From: JAKFWI01 sp031399165 | Lineage (GTDB): Bacteria; Pseudomonadota; Alphaproteobacteria; Caulobacterales; Aquidulcibacteraceae | Assembly (NCBI GenBank): GCA_031399165.1 | Contig: JANNOO010000043.1 | Coordinates: 124,001 to 188,000, forward strand | Length of the DNA: 64,000 bases | Reading direction: 5' to 3' | In this document: one piece after another, positions 34,096-43,095 of the stretch | How positions within the stretch are numbered: position 1 is the first letter of the stretch | Layout: the number at the start of each line of letters is the position of its first letter | Made by a program: the position numbers and the translations under genes | The notes under the pieces: generated by a model | Databases searched by the model: none | Seen by the model: only the letters and a program-made list of their open reading frames with translations | Told to the model about the DNA's origin: nothing

Positions 34096-34703
34096 ACTGC
34101 GGCGAGCTGGGCTTCTATCGCCGCGAAACAATGATCAACCGAGCGCGCGTCAACGATCTTGCCCGCGAGATTGGCCGGTGTCAGCCGGGCCTGCACGGTG
34201 TGATCGAGTAAATGGAATAAGGGCTCCCAAAAATCATCGTGCGACAGCAACGCAATCGGCTTGGCATGCAAATCGAGGCGGCGCCAAGAAAGCACCTCAA
34301 TGATCTCTTCCAATGTACCTATGCCGCCGGGAAGCGCTACGAAAGCGTCGCTTTCCTCAAACATGATGAGCTTTCGCTCGTGCATCGTATCGACCATGCG
34401 ATGTTCGACGGTTTCCCACACCACCTCGCGCTGCGCCAGAAAGCGGGGCATGACTCCAAGTACGTCGCCACCAGCCTCATGAGCGCCGCGCGCAACCGCG
34501 CCCATCAGTCCGATCTTGCCCCCGCCATAGACGATCCTTACGCCGCGCCGCGCCGCTTCGGCGCCGAAGCGCTGTGCCAAATCGAGATAGGCGGGGTCTG
34601 CGGCGTCTGATGAGCCGCAATAGACGCAGACCGATTTCAATAACGTCGTCTTACGGTTGGCCCGAGGTATTGTTAGCACTGTTTTGTGGTCCATTTCGTC
34701 CAT
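34092..34703 (-). CDS. LOG family protein (TIGR00730)
   Basis: A 203-residue Rossmann-fold protein with the LOG signature PGGIGTLEEIIEVL (near residues 127-140) and GGGKIGLMGAVARGA. Some LOG proteins hydrolyse cytokinin or AMP riboside 5-monophosphates; in bacteria the physiological substrate is often unknown. The frame starts with two near ATGs (34703 and 34694); neither has a strong ribosome binding site. It sits between convergent gltX and the divergent ABC transporter gene. Confidence 0.9.
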   Translation of the reverse strand: MDEMDHKTVLTIPRANRKTTLLKSVCVYCGSSDAADPAYLDLAQRFGAEAARRGVRIVYGGGKIGLMGAVARGAHEAGGDVLGVMPRFLAQREVVWETVEHRMVDTMHERKLIMFEESDAFVALPGGIGTLEEIIEVLSWRRLDLHAKPIALLSHDDFWEPLFHLLDHTVQARLTPANLAGKIVDARSVDHCFAAIEAQLAAV

Positions 34704-34809
34704 ATAGGGTGTGTTTTGGGCGCATTGCGGGCCGGCTTCGTCCTATTCTAGCCCAGATGAGAATCTTACGAGCATTGCTCCCACGTCCCGGCGCGCTTAA
34801 CTCAGGGGC

Positions 34810-36678
34810 ATGAGACGCCCCCAACAGTCCAGGTTCAAGAACGACGCCACGCCACTGGTTCCAGGCGAGGTGATCGAATCGTCCGGGTCGCCGAGCCTCG
34901 GCGTAGCGCTGAAGCGCATCATCAGTGTGATAGGAGGGCTGAAATCCACAGAAATTCGCGTGCGCCTTTGGGCGTCGCTGGCTCTGACGATCGGCGGCAA
35001 GGTGATCACGGTGATCTCGCCGCTTGTGCTGGCGGACGCGATAAATCGTCTTTCCCGCGGCGACTCAGCCGGCTTGATGCCACTCTTTGTTGGGCTCGTG
35101 ATGCTGTGGGCCGGCCTTCGCTTCGGCGCAACGGCGTTGCCGCAGGTGCGAGATGCGATATTCGCGCCGGTTAGCCAGGAGGCGCAACGGCGTGCGGGCG
35201 CGGCCGTGTTCGCGCACGTGCATTCGCTTTCGGTTCGCTTCCACGCCACCAAACGGACGGGCGCGGTGTTCCGGACTATCGAACGCGGCATCCGCGCGAT
35301 CGATTTTTTGCTTCGCTTTCTGGGCTTCAATATCGGCCCGACAGTGCTGGAGCTTGTGCTCGCTGCGATAATTCTAACCGTCCATTATTCGTGGATATTT
35401 GGCGCTATCGCTTCGGCGATTGTGGTCCTCTACGCCTGGATGACATTCGGCATTACCGAGTGGCGCCTGCGGCATCGCCGCGAGATGAATGAGGCCGATA
35501 CCGAAGCATCCGGCCGCGCTGTCGATTCGCTGATCAATTTCGAAACGGTAAAAGCGTTCGCCGCTGAACAACGGGAGACCGCCCGTTTCGATCAAGCGCT
35601 CGCGCAATACGCCACGGCGGCGGTTCGGTCGAATACATCTCTGGTGTTGATGAACGTGGTTCAGGGTGTGGTGATGAATCTCGGCCTGGCCCTCATGGTC
35701 TGCCTGGCAGGATTGATGACGCTGCAGGGACGGATGGGGCCGGGCGATCTCACCGCGGTGATTATGTACATGCTCAACATTTACACGCCGCTCAACTTTC
35801 TCGGCTTCTCCTATCGCGAAATCAAGCAGTCGGCGATCGACATCGAGAAAATGTTCGCGCTGCTGGATGAAAAGCCGGAGGTGGCCGATACGCCGGGCGC
35901 GCTGCCGCTGAGGCGCGCCGGCGGCGAGGTTCGGTTCGACAATGTCAGCTTTACGCATGACGGGCGCGACAAGAGTCTGGACCGTGTGAGTTTTGTTTGC
36001 CCGGCGGGCAAAACGACTGCGATCGTCGGGCCGAGTGGCGCAGGCAAATCGACCGTGCTGAAGCTGTTGTTTCGGTTCTACGACGCGGCGAGCGGCGAGG
36101 TCACGATCGACGGGCAGGATGTAAAGTCCGTGACCCAAGCAAGCCTGCGCGACGCGCTCGGGCTGGTGCCGCAAGACGTCGTGCTGTTCAACGACACAAT
36201 TCGCTACAACATCTCATATGGTGTTCCGGAAGCGAGTTTTGATCGTTTGCGGGCGGCGGCGGATCAGGCGCAATTGCTGTCGTTCATTGAAAGCCTGCCC
36301 CAGGGGTGGGATACGCGCGTGGGCGAGCGCGGCCTCAAAATCTCCGGCGGCGAAAAGCAACGCGTAGGCATCGCGCGCGTGATCGTAAAAGACCCGCCAA
36401 TTCTGATTCTCGACGAAGCGACATCATCGTTGGACTCGCGCACGGAGGCAGGCGTCCAGGATGCGTTGGAACTGGCTGCCCAGGGACGCACGACCATTGT
36501 CGTCGCGCACCGTCTCTCCACCATATCGGGCGCCGACCAAATCGTGGTGCTCAAGGATGGGCGCGTGGCCGAGATCGGCGCCCACGCCGATCTGGTGGCG
36601 CGGGGCGGCGAGTACGCCGAGCTTTGGCGCAGGCAAGCCGAAGAGCCCGAAGCGCCCGTGATCGAAATGGCTAAGTGA
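34810..36678 (+). CDS. Atm1-type ABC exporter (ATP-binding and permease)
   Basis: A 622-residue half-transporter: an N-terminal permease with six spans (residues about 50-350) and a C-terminal nucleotide-binding domain. The ATPase motifs are Walker A IVGPSGAGKSTVLKLLF, signature LKISGGEKQRVGIAR and Walker B PPILILDEATSSLD. The permease segment (SLSVRFHATKRTGAVFRTIE, then SRAIDFLL-like stretch) is that of the mitochondrial Atm1 and bacterial AtmA group, which export glutathione-bound metals or an iron-sulfur related compound. It ends five bases before the convergent phyR gene. Confidence 0.9.
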   Translation: MRRPQQSRFKNDATPLVPGEVIESSGSPSLGVALKRIISVIGGLKSTEIRVRLWASLALTIGGKVITVISPLVLADAINRLSRGDSAGLMPLFVGLVMLWAGLRFGATALPQVRDAIFAPVSQEAQRRAGAAVFAHVHSLSVRFHATKRTGAVFRTIERGIRAIDFLLRFLGFNIGPTVLELVLAAIILTVHYSWIFGAIASAIVVLYAWMTFGITEWRLRHRREMNEADTEASGRAVDSLINFETVKAFAAEQRETARFDQALAQYATAAVRSNTSLVLMNVVQGVVMNLGLALMVCLAGLMTLQGRMGPGDLTAVIMYMLNIYTPLNFLGFSYREIKQSAIDIEKMFALLDEKPEVADTPGALPLRRAGGEVRFDNVSFTHDGRDKSLDRVSFVCPAGKTTAIVGPSGAGKSTVLKLLFRFYDAASGEVTIDGQDVKSVTQASLRDALGLVPQDVVLFNDTIRYNISYGVPEASFDRLRAAADQAQLLSFIESLPQGWDTRVGERGLKISGGEKQRVGIARVIVKDPPILILDEATSSLDSRTEAGVQDALELAAQGRTTIVVAHRLSTISGADQIVVLKDGRVAEIGAHADLVARGGEYAELWRRQAEEPEAPVIEMAK

Positions 36679-36683
36679 GGGCC

Positions 36684-37451
36684 CTAACGCGGCGCGCGCG
36701 CGGGATGAAAAAACAGCGCCTGTGCGATCATCGCTTTCAGCGCGGCGGGAACGAACGGCTTCATCACGAGATAAGTTGGCTCCGGCCGGGATCCGGTAAG
36801 CAAGCGCTCAGGAAACGCGGTGACAAAAACCACCGGCGCATCGACCGATTGCTGGATGATGTTGGCCGCGTCCAGGCCAGTGCCAGAACCTGCAAGCTGG
36901 ATGTCGGCAAGAACAAGGCCGGGCGGCGTGTCTTTGGCTGACTTCACCGCCAGCGAAGCAGAGGCGCAAATGCCGGAAACTTCGTGGCCAAGTTCTCGCA
37001 CGGTCTGCTCGATGTCGGCGGCGATCACCGCTTCGTCCTCAATAATCAGCACGCTGGTCTTCAGGCTTGAGTCGATCGCGCGTTCAGCCTCGGCGAGGAG
37101 CGAGGCGGTTTCCTTTTCCGTCCGCTCAAGCACTTGCGCGGCCGCTTTCAGGGAAAATCCCTCCATGGTCGTGAGGAGATACGCTTGGCGGGAAAGCGGG
37201 GCCAGTCGGCCCAAGCGTGCGTCAACGCCCTCAGCGCTGGCTTCGTGCTCCGCGCCGGGATTGGCTTGATGGAAGGCGCGATAGAGCGCCAGCTTTCGGG
37301 GCAGCGCACCCAACGCTTCAACATCGGGCCCCGTGATCCGCGCCAAAGTGGCGGCTACTGCCGCATCACCGGCCGGCTGACTACCGGTCAGCGCCCTTGC
37401 ATAGCGGCGCAGATAGGGGAGCAGCGAAGCATAACGGTCGTTGGCGGCCAT
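36684..37451 (-). CDS. phyR: general stress response regulator PhyR
   Basis: A 255-residue response regulator with the PhyR layout: a sigma-factor-like N-terminal half (SLLPYLRRYARALTGSQPAG for region 2, LLTTMEGFSLKAAAQVLERT for region 4) and a C-terminal receiver domain (VLIIEDEAVIAADI, phospho-acceptor D in LVLADIQLAGS near residue 182, FVTAFPERL, MKPFVP). When phosphorylated it binds NepR and frees EcfG. The ATG at 37451 has GGAGA just before it and fits the domain start; the frame upstream to 37520 is not needed. It is divergent from nepR with a 77-base promoter region. Confidence 0.95.
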   Translation of the reverse strand: MAANDRYASLLPYLRRYARALTGSQPAGDAAVAATLARITGPDVEALGALPRKLALYRAFHQANPGAEHEASAEGVDARLGRLAPLSRQAYLLTTMEGFSLKAAAQVLERTEKETASLLAEAERAIDSSLKTSVLIIEDEAVIAADIEQTVRELGHEVSGICASASLAVKSAKDTPPGLVLADIQLAGSGTGLDAANIIQQSVDAPVVFVTAFPERLLTGSRPEPTYLVMKPFVPAALKAMIAQALFFHPARAPR

Positions 37452-37486
37452 CGAATCTCCATTTCTCCGCATATTCCTATACAGGA

Positions 37487-37511
37487 TGAACTCGCGCTGT
37501 CGCCCTGTGTT
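37487..37511. promoter_or_regulatory. overlapping divergent EcfG-type promoters between phyR and nepR
   Basis: On the plus strand TGAAC-N16-TGTT (37487-37511) fits the EcfG promoter pattern GGAAC-N16/17-CGTT except for one base in each element, and leads to nepR 18 bases after its -10 element. On the minus strand AGAAC-N16-AGTT is read from the same DNA, shifted by two bases, and leads to phyR. The AAC...GTT core is thus shared in mirror fashion. Autoregulation of the locus by its own sigma factor is known in Caulobacter and Methylobacterium. Confidence 0.5.
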
Positions 37512-37528
37512 CTGTAACATCGGCTGTC

Positions 37529-37735
37529 ATGACTGAGCCCAGGCCAGAACCGGATTCGGAGAATCCCGACCTAACCGACGAAAGCATGGCGCAGCTTTCC
37601 GGTGAGGAGAGGGCGAAAGTGCGGGAGACGCTCGGAGAGGGCCTGCGCAAATTCTACGATTCCGTGCTGGACGAGCCTATTCCCGCGGACTGGCTGAACA
37701 TTGTCGGCCCGGCTGGTGAGAAGAAGCGGGAATGA
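37529..37735 (+). CDS. nepR: anti-sigma factor NepR
   Basis: A 68-residue protein with the short NepR helix pattern (KVRETLGEGLRKFYDSVLDE followed by PIPADWLNI). NepR holds the sigma factor EcfG inactive until phospho-PhyR competes it away. It is expected in the cytoplasm. The stop overlaps the ecfG start (ATGA), so the two are made together. A weak ORF start is not an issue: the ATG at 37529 is the only one in place and opens a reasonable N-terminal tail. Confidence 0.93.
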   Translation: MTEPRPEPDSENPDLTDESMAQLSGEERAKVRETLGEGLRKFYDSVLDEPIPADWLNIVGPAGEKKRE

Positions 37736-38346
37736 CAGCGCAAAAACTTTCGCGTCAGGCGGAGATCGCGCCGCAAGAGAGTGAGGCCGCGTTTCGCGAT
37801 GCGTTGATTGCTGAAATGAGCCACGTCCGCGCCTTCGCGCGCTCGCTTTGCGCGGGGCGCCAGGAGGAAGCTGACGACCTTGCGCAGGAGGCATTGACGA
37901 ACGCCTGGGCTGGCCGCGAGAGTTATGCTCCCACGGCGCCGCTGCGCGCCTGGCTATTTACAATCGTGCGCAACGTCTATCGCTCCCGCAAGCGTCAAAA
38001 TTGGCGCGAAACCCTGCTTGAGAACATGGAAGGCGTCGGCGGCGCCACGAGTGGGCGGGAAAGTGCCGCGAAGGTTGAGCTTGATGACGCGCGCCGCGCC
38101 TTGTCGGTGTTGGAAGAAGATCAGCGCGAAGCGCTTGTGCTCGTAGCGGTGGCCGGCTTCTCGGTGGATGAAGCCGCAGCAATTTGCGAAACCAAGCCCG
38201 GCACCATCAAGAGCCGTATCAGCCGGGCGCGGGCGCGACTGGAGGCGGCTTATGCAAAAGGGCAAATCGGTGGCGGCGCCAACAACGCTGCCGGCGCGCT
38301 GGAAGCGCTGATCGAGGAAGCACATGCGCGCGCCGCTCCTCGATAG
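37732..38346 (+). CDS. ecfG: general stress response sigma factor EcfG
   Basis: A 204-residue ECF sigma factor of the EcfG group. Region 2 includes LCAGRQEEADDLAQEALTNA and LRAWLFTIVRNVYRSRKR; region 4 includes EDQREALVLVAVAGFSVDEA and KPGTIKSRISRARARL. It drives the alphaproteobacterial general stress regulon. It overlaps nepR upstream and the kinase gene downstream (23 bases), so nepR, ecfG and the kinase form one operon. Confidence 0.93.
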   Translation: MTAQKLSRQAEIAPQESEAAFRDALIAEMSHVRAFARSLCAGRQEEADDLAQEALTNAWAGRESYAPTAPLRAWLFTIVRNVYRSRKRQNWRETLLENMEGVGGATSGRESAAKVELDDARRALSVLEEDQREALVLVAVAGFSVDEAAAICETKPGTIKSRISRARARLEAAYAKGQIGGGANNAAGALEALIEEAHARAAPR

Positions 38347-40105
38347 GCTCAACCAGATTCGCGCGCCGCGCGGTTTACGCGCGCGCCTGCTGCTTGCGCT
38401 AGCCTTCGCGATCGGCCCGGTGCTGGCCATTGTTATTTTTCAAGCCGCCCATTCCTATCGCGAAGCCGTCGCGCGGTCGCAGGATGAACTGCTCGTCTCG
38501 GCACTGATTGCGGGGCAGAACGCTAAATCCACGCTCGAAAAGGGCCGCACAGTGCTGGCGACGCTGCAATCGCTGCGCGCGGTGCGTAATGGCGGCGAGC
38601 CGTGTCGCGAGGCACTGCAGGAGGTAAATGCGTCGGTTGCTGAAACCGCGAACCTTGCGCTGTTTGATCCCGGGGGCAAAGCGATCTGCGCGGCGCAGGA
38701 CATTGAACCGGGCTTTTCCGCGCGCGGCGAATCTTGGTTCGAGCGGGCGCGGCGCGGGCGCGCTTTCGTTGTCGCGCCGTTGACTGTCTTGGGTCCGTTT
38801 TCAAGCGAGCCGTCTGTGATGCTCGCGACGCCCGCCGTGGGTGTCGGCGCGGGTCAGGCGCGCGGTGTGCTTGCGCTGTCAATCCGCGTGCGCGCGATCG
38901 ATCGCGGCGGTTCGGCGCGCGGCGGTTCGCCAGAAATAGCGCTCACTGATCAAACCGGACAGGTTTTGACCGGCGTGTTCCGCGGCGCCAGCGGCATCCA
39001 GGCAAACCTGATCCGTAGAGCTGAATCCGAGCCTGGCTACGTTGGTTTCGTCAAATTCGCTGACGGGCGCCAAGGCAACATCGCCGTAGCGCCACTAATC
39101 GGCGAGGACATTTTTGTTGTGCTGTCCAGCCCGACGCCGACATTGTTTGCCTGGACGCAGATCGACATTATAGGGCGCCTGGTTTTGCCCGTGGCGATGT
39201 TCGCGCTGGCTCTTGCAACAGTATGGTGGGCGGCCGATCGGCTGGTGTTGCGCTCGGTGGTGGACTTGCGCCGTCTGGCTGGCGCCTATGCGCAAGGTGA
39301 TTACGCCGCCGCGCCGCGTGAACCTGAGCAGAATGCGCCGGAAGAATTGCAGGCTTTGCGCCGCGCGCTCATCGATATGGCGGGGCGCATTGATGAGCGC
39401 GACATTACGCTCAAGAGCGCACTCGACGAGAAGCAGACATTGCTGCGGGAAGTGCATCACAGGGTGAAGAACAACCTTCAGATCATGGTCTCGCTGTTCA
39501 ATATGCAGCTGCGCACTCTCGACGACGATGATGGCCGGAAGGCGCTGGAAGAGGCGCGCGCACGTGTGACGGCGCTGGCGCTCGTTCACCAAGCGCTTTA
39601 CGAGGGCGACGATCTGCGCACTGTTGACCTTGCCGAATTTATCGATGGCTTGGTGCGCACGTTGGTGGATGCAGCGGGCGGCGCGAGCAAGCGCGTCGAT
39701 GTGAGTGTGCAGGTGCAAGCGTCGCCGGCGCCGGCACATGTGGCCGTGCCGCTCGCGCTGTTCATCGTTGAAGCCACCACCAACGCGCTCAAGCACGCGT
39801 TTCCCGGCGAACGGGATGGGATCATCGACATCGAAGTTTCAGAGGATCACGAAGCAGGCGTCATGCGGGTCAGAATTCGCGATGACGGCGTGGGTATGCC
39901 GGCGAACCTGCGTGGGGGCCGGACGGGGGCGTCGCTGATGGCTGCCTTTGCCCGGCAGCTCGGCGGGGTCAATTCGATTGGACCGGCGCCAGGCGGCGGA
40001 GCCCAGGTCTATCTGACAGTGCCTCTTGAGCCGCCAGCGCCAGACGATACGGACTTGGCGTCCATGACGCAGGGTTCACTTCAGCCAAACGCTGAGCGGG
40101 TATAG
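38324..40105 (+). CDS. HWE/HisKA_2 sensor histidine kinase (PhyK-like)
   Basis: A 593-residue membrane kinase. An N-terminal membrane span (about residues 20-40), a periplasmic sensor region, a second span at about 285-305 (GRLVLPVAMFALALATVWWA), then HAMP-like and HisKA_2 segments. The phosphorylated histidine is in LLREVHHRVKNNLQIM (near residue 378), the arrangement used by PhyK-type kinases that phosphorylate PhyR, and the ATPase part has VEATTNALKHAFP and IRDDGVGMP. Overlap with ecfG and the neighbouring phyR support the role in general stress signalling. The periplasmic sensor domain has no input I can identify. Confidence 0.9.
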   Translation: MRAPLLDRLNQIRAPRGLRARLLLALAFAIGPVLAIVIFQAAHSYREAVARSQDELLVSALIAGQNAKSTLEKGRTVLATLQSLRAVRNGGEPCREALQEVNASVAETANLALFDPGGKAICAAQDIEPGFSARGESWFERARRGRAFVVAPLTVLGPFSSEPSVMLATPAVGVGAGQARGVLALSIRVRAIDRGGSARGGSPEIALTDQTGQVLTGVFRGASGIQANLIRRAESEPGYVGFVKFADGRQGNIAVAPLIGEDIFVVLSSPTPTLFAWTQIDIIGRLVLPVAMFALALATVWWAADRLVLRSVVDLRRLAGAYAQGDYAAAPREPEQNAPEELQALRRALIDMAGRIDERDITLKSALDEKQTLLREVHHRVKNNLQIMVSLFNMQLRTLDDDDGRKALEEARARVTALALVHQALYEGDDLRTVDLAEFIDGLVRTLVDAAGGASKRVDVSVQVQASPAPAHVAVPLALFIVEATTNALKHAFPGERDGIIDIEVSEDHEAGVMRVRIRDDGVGMPANLRGGRTGASLMAAFARQLGGVNSIGPAPGGGAQVYLTVPLEPPAPDDTDLASMTQGSLQPNAERV

Positions 40106-40260
40106 CGTTGGGCCTGAAACGGACGAGGGCCGGCGGCCTACCCGGCGCACCAGCCCTCTTTCCGGGACGAGCGGGGAGCTGGCTTCTGGGGTTCCGCCTC
40201 GCGGCGAAAAGCCCTCTCCTTGGCATTAACGCGCGAGACGAATTTCGGTTCCCGAGAAAC

Positions 40261-40836
40261 TCATTCTTTCGCCCGTTCCTGGTAGGAGCCATCCTCGGTG
40301 GACACCACCACACGGGTTCCAGCGCCAATATGAGGCGGCACCATGGTTTTCACGCCATTTGAGAGCTTGGCAGGCTTGTAAGACGACGAGGCCGTCTGGC
40401 CCTTTACCACCGGCTCGGTTTCAACGATCTCCAGCGTGACCTTCGACGGCAGCTCAAGCGACAGCGCTTGGCCATCGAACATGGTGAGGTAAACCTCCAT
40501 ATCCGAAGCAAGGTAAGCGGCTGAATCGCCAACCATTTCCTTGGAAACGGTGATCTGCTCGTAATTGTCCGGGTTCATGAACACGTAGCCCTGATCCCCT
40601 TCCTCGAAGAGATAGGTGTGCTTGATTTCCTCAACAAAGGCCTTCTCCAGCCCGTCGGTGGTCTTGTAGGTTTGCTGGGTTTTCAGGCCATCGGTAATCC
40701 GGCGCATGGTGATTGTGGTGGTGGGCGTACCCTTGCCGGGCCGAAAACTTTCAGCAGACATCACGACATAGAGTTTGCCGTCTTCGTGTTCGAGGACATT
40801 GCCCTTACGAACGTCGCTTGCGATGACCTTGACCAC
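40261..40836 (-). CDS. efp: elongation factor P
   Basis: A 191-residue EF-P. I set the start at the GTG at 40836, which gives MVKVIASDVRKGN, the standard opening, with AGGAAAGG upstream; the open frame continues far upstream, but that part is antisense to epmA. EF-P rescues ribosomes stalled at polyproline. The modified residue position is K35 in ESFRPGKGTP, a lysine that can be beta-lysylated. The C-terminal OB domain ends in IGAGTRVVVSTEDGSYQERA. epmA and epmB, which modify this lysine, are the next divergent pair. Confidence 0.95.
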   Translation of the reverse strand: MVKVIASDVRKGNVLEHEDGKLYVVMSAESFRPGKGTPTTTITMRRITDGLKTQQTYKTTDGLEKAFVEEIKHTYLFEEGDQGYVFMNPDNYEQITVSKEMVGDSAAYLASDMEVYLTMFDGQALSLELPSKVTLEIVETEPVVKGQTASSSYKPAKLSNGVKTMVPPHIGAGTRVVVSTEDGSYQERAKE

Positions 40837-40935
40837 AATGAAGCCTTTCCTGAAGCGCGCCGCGCGCTCGTGTAACGAAATTTCGGCCCGCCTCTTAGCC
40901 TGCGTTGCGCAGCCGGGGAAGCGCGGCGAACCCGC

Positions 40936-41910
40936 GTGACCGTATGGGAAGGGGCGCGCCGCCACGCCGACCGAAGGCCTTTTCTCCTGGCGCGTGCAAA
41001 AATTCTGGCGGCGATCCGGGATTGGTTCGCCGATCAGGGCTTTATCGAGACCGACCTTGGCGCAATTGGACCTACGCCGGGCGCCGAGACGCACATCGCC
41101 GCTTATGCGATCGATGGAGGTTATCTGCATACCTCCCCGGAACTCGCCATGAAGGGATTGCTGGCGGCTGGGGAGAGAAAGATTTTTCGTCTGGGGCATG
41201 TCTATCGGCGCGGCGAAAGCGGGCCGCTGCACGCGCCCGAATTCACCATGCTCGAATGGTACCGCGCCAACGAGCCGTACGAGACGGTCATGGACGATTG
41301 TCTGGGGATCGTTCGCGCCGCCGGCGCTGCGGCCGGCAGCTCGATGCTTCAATGGCAGGGTGCGCAGGCCCCGATTGCCTCGCCGCCCAGCAAGGTGACC
41401 GTCGCCGAGGCGTTTCGCACCGCAGCGGGGGCCGATATCCTTAACCCGAGCCGAGAGGCATTCGAAAAAATAGTGACTGTCGCCGGAGACGATAATTGGT
41501 CTGACCTTTTCAGCCGAGTGCTGACAGGAAAAGTGGAACCGAGTCTGGATCGCAAAGCGCTCGTGATTTTGGACAAGTATCCAATCTCAGAAGCAGCGCT
41601 CGCCCGGCCGTGCGCGCGCGATCCGCGCGTCGCTGAACGCTTCGAGCTTTATGCTTGCGGCGTCGAACTCGCGAACGGTTATGGCGAACTAACCGATCCC
41701 GTTGAGCAGCGCCGGCGTTTCGTTGCGGCCATGGATGAGAAGCAAAAGCGGTACGGCGAGCGGTGGCCCGTGCCAGAGAGCTTCATCGAAGCGCTCGCAC
41801 ATATGCCGCCGGCCAGCGGTTGCGCGCTGGGTGTAGACCGATTGGTTATGCTGCTGACGGGCGCAAATAAGATTGAAGACGTGCTGTGGGGCGCATCCAA
41901 TGAGCGCTGA
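40936..41910 (+). CDS. epmA: EF-P lysine lysyltransferase EpmA
   Basis: A 324-residue relative of class II lysyl-tRNA synthetase lacking the anticodon-binding domain (also called PoxA/GenX). Class II features: ETHIAAYAIDGGYLHTSPEL, then IFRLGHVYRRGESGPLHAPE and FTMLEWYRAN, and the C-terminal motif 3 SGCALGVDRLVMLLTG. It transfers beta-lysine onto the EF-P lysine. The start is a GTG at 40936. It is divergent from efp by 99 bases and overlaps epmB by 11 bases. Confidence 0.93.
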   Translation: MTVWEGARRHADRRPFLLARAKILAAIRDWFADQGFIETDLGAIGPTPGAETHIAAYAIDGGYLHTSPELAMKGLLAAGERKIFRLGHVYRRGESGPLHAPEFTMLEWYRANEPYETVMDDCLGIVRAAGAAAGSSMLQWQGAQAPIASPPSKVTVAEAFRTAAGADILNPSREAFEKIVTVAGDDNWSDLFSRVLTGKVEPSLDRKALVILDKYPISEAALARPCARDPRVAERFELYACGVELANGYGELTDPVEQRRRFVAAMDEKQKRYGERWPVPESFIEALAHMPPASGCALGVDRLVMLLTGANKIEDVLWGASNER

Positions 41911-42877
41911 CGCATTGCAGGAGGTTGCGCGCCGCTACGCTGTTGCGATCACGCCAACGATCGAAAAGCTGATCGATAACAGCGATCCACGCGACCCGAT
42001 AGCGCTTCAGTTTCGTCCCGATCCGCGCGAATTACTCATCACGCCAGACGAGAGGATGGATCCGATCGGCGATGACGCCCATTCGCCCGTCGAAGGGATC
42101 GTCCACCGCTATCGCGACCGCATTCTTCTCAAGCCTGTTCATGTTTGCCCGGCCTATTGCCGGTTTTGCTTTCGCCGCGAAATGGTTGGTCCCGGCAAAC
42201 GCCCGACGCTGGCGCCGCGCGCGCTGGATAAGGCGGTGGGCTACATCGAAGCGCAGCCGGAAATCTGGGAAGTAATCCTGACGGGTGGCGATCCATTTTT
42301 GCTGTCGCCACGCCGCGCCGGTGCGCTCATGAAGCGGCTCTCAGCCATCGCCCATGTCAAAGTCATTCGGTGGCATACGCGCGTTCCCGTGGTGGAGCCT
42401 GCGCGTGTTTCGCCCGATTTTGCGAAAGCGCTGGCATCCGAGAAGGCGGTCTATGTGGTGCTGCACGCCAATCATGCGCGCGAGCTGACTGTCGAAGCCC
42501 GGGCCGCTTGCGCCGTGCTGATCGATGCGGGCGTCCCGATGCTGAGCCAGAGCGTGCTCCTGCGCGGCGTAAACGACAATTTGGATGCGCTAGCCGGCCT
42601 GATGCGGGCCTTCGTGGAAACGCGGATCAAGCCCTATTATCTGCATCATCCCGATCTTGCGCCTGGAACGGGACATTTTCGCCTCGGGCTGGAGGAGGGC
42701 CAAGCGCTGGTGCGCGCTCTGCGCGACGAGGTGTCGGGTCTTTGCCAGCCTACCTACGTGCTCGATATACCGGGCGGTGTCTCCAAAGCGGTGGCTGCAG
42801 CGCCTGACGTGGAATGGCGCGACGGCGCCTGTGCTATCCGGGGGCGGGATGGGGCCTGGCGCGCTTATCCCCCCTGA
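41900..42877 (+). CDS. epmB: EF-P beta-lysylation protein EpmB (lysine 2,3-aminomutase family)
   Basis: A 325-residue radical SAM protein. The [4Fe-4S] cysteines are in HVCPAYCRFCFRREMVG (residues about 83, 87, 90). The PLP lysine is expected in the late segment LDIPGGVSKAVA. It isomerises lysine to beta-lysine for EpmA. Start ATG at 41900, inside the end of epmA. It ends two bases before the tRNA-Leu gene on the other strand. The region between is too short for a separate terminator. Confidence 0.92.
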   Translation: MSADALQEVARRYAVAITPTIEKLIDNSDPRDPIALQFRPDPRELLITPDERMDPIGDDAHSPVEGIVHRYRDRILLKPVHVCPAYCRFCFRREMVGPGKRPTLAPRALDKAVGYIEAQPEIWEVILTGGDPFLLSPRRAGALMKRLSAIAHVKVIRWHTRVPVVEPARVSPDFAKALASEKAVYVVLHANHARELTVEARAACAVLIDAGVPMLSQSVLLRGVNDNLDALAGLMRAFVETRIKPYYLHHPDLAPGTGHFRLGLEEGQALVRALRDEVSGLCQPTYVLDIPGGVSKAVAAAPDVEWRDGACAIRGRDGAWRAYPP

Positions 42878-42879
42878 TT

Positions 42880-42964
42880 TGGTGCGGACGGCGGGACTCG
42901 AACCCGCACATCTCTCGATGCCAGAACCTAAATCTGGTGCGTCTACCAGTTCCGCCACGTCCGC
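42880..42964 (-). tRNA. tRNA-Leu (anticodon UAG)
   Basis: Read on the minus strand, the 7-base acceptor GCGGACG pairs with CGTCCGC and CCA is encoded. The anticodon stem CCAGA/TCTGG encloses a seven-base loop with TAG at the anticodon position, reading CUN leucine codons. The long variable arm and the T-loop GGTTCGAGTCC are typical of tRNA-Leu. It is on the strand opposite epmB and tig, and its 3' end abuts the epmB stop. Confidence 0.95.
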
Positions 42965-43095
42965 ATTGGTGCGCTTGTAATGGTTTGGCCGGGAAAATCA
43001 TGTGGGCAAATGGACAGCGGCGCGCGCCTGCGCCATAAGCCGCCGCAGCCATGGGCCATAGGCCCGGACCACCCCAAAAGCAGGACGTAAGACAG

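Noticed and set aside
40837..41352. N-terminal extension of the efp frame
   Set aside because: It is antisense to epmA and the standard EF-P opening begins at the GTG at 40836.
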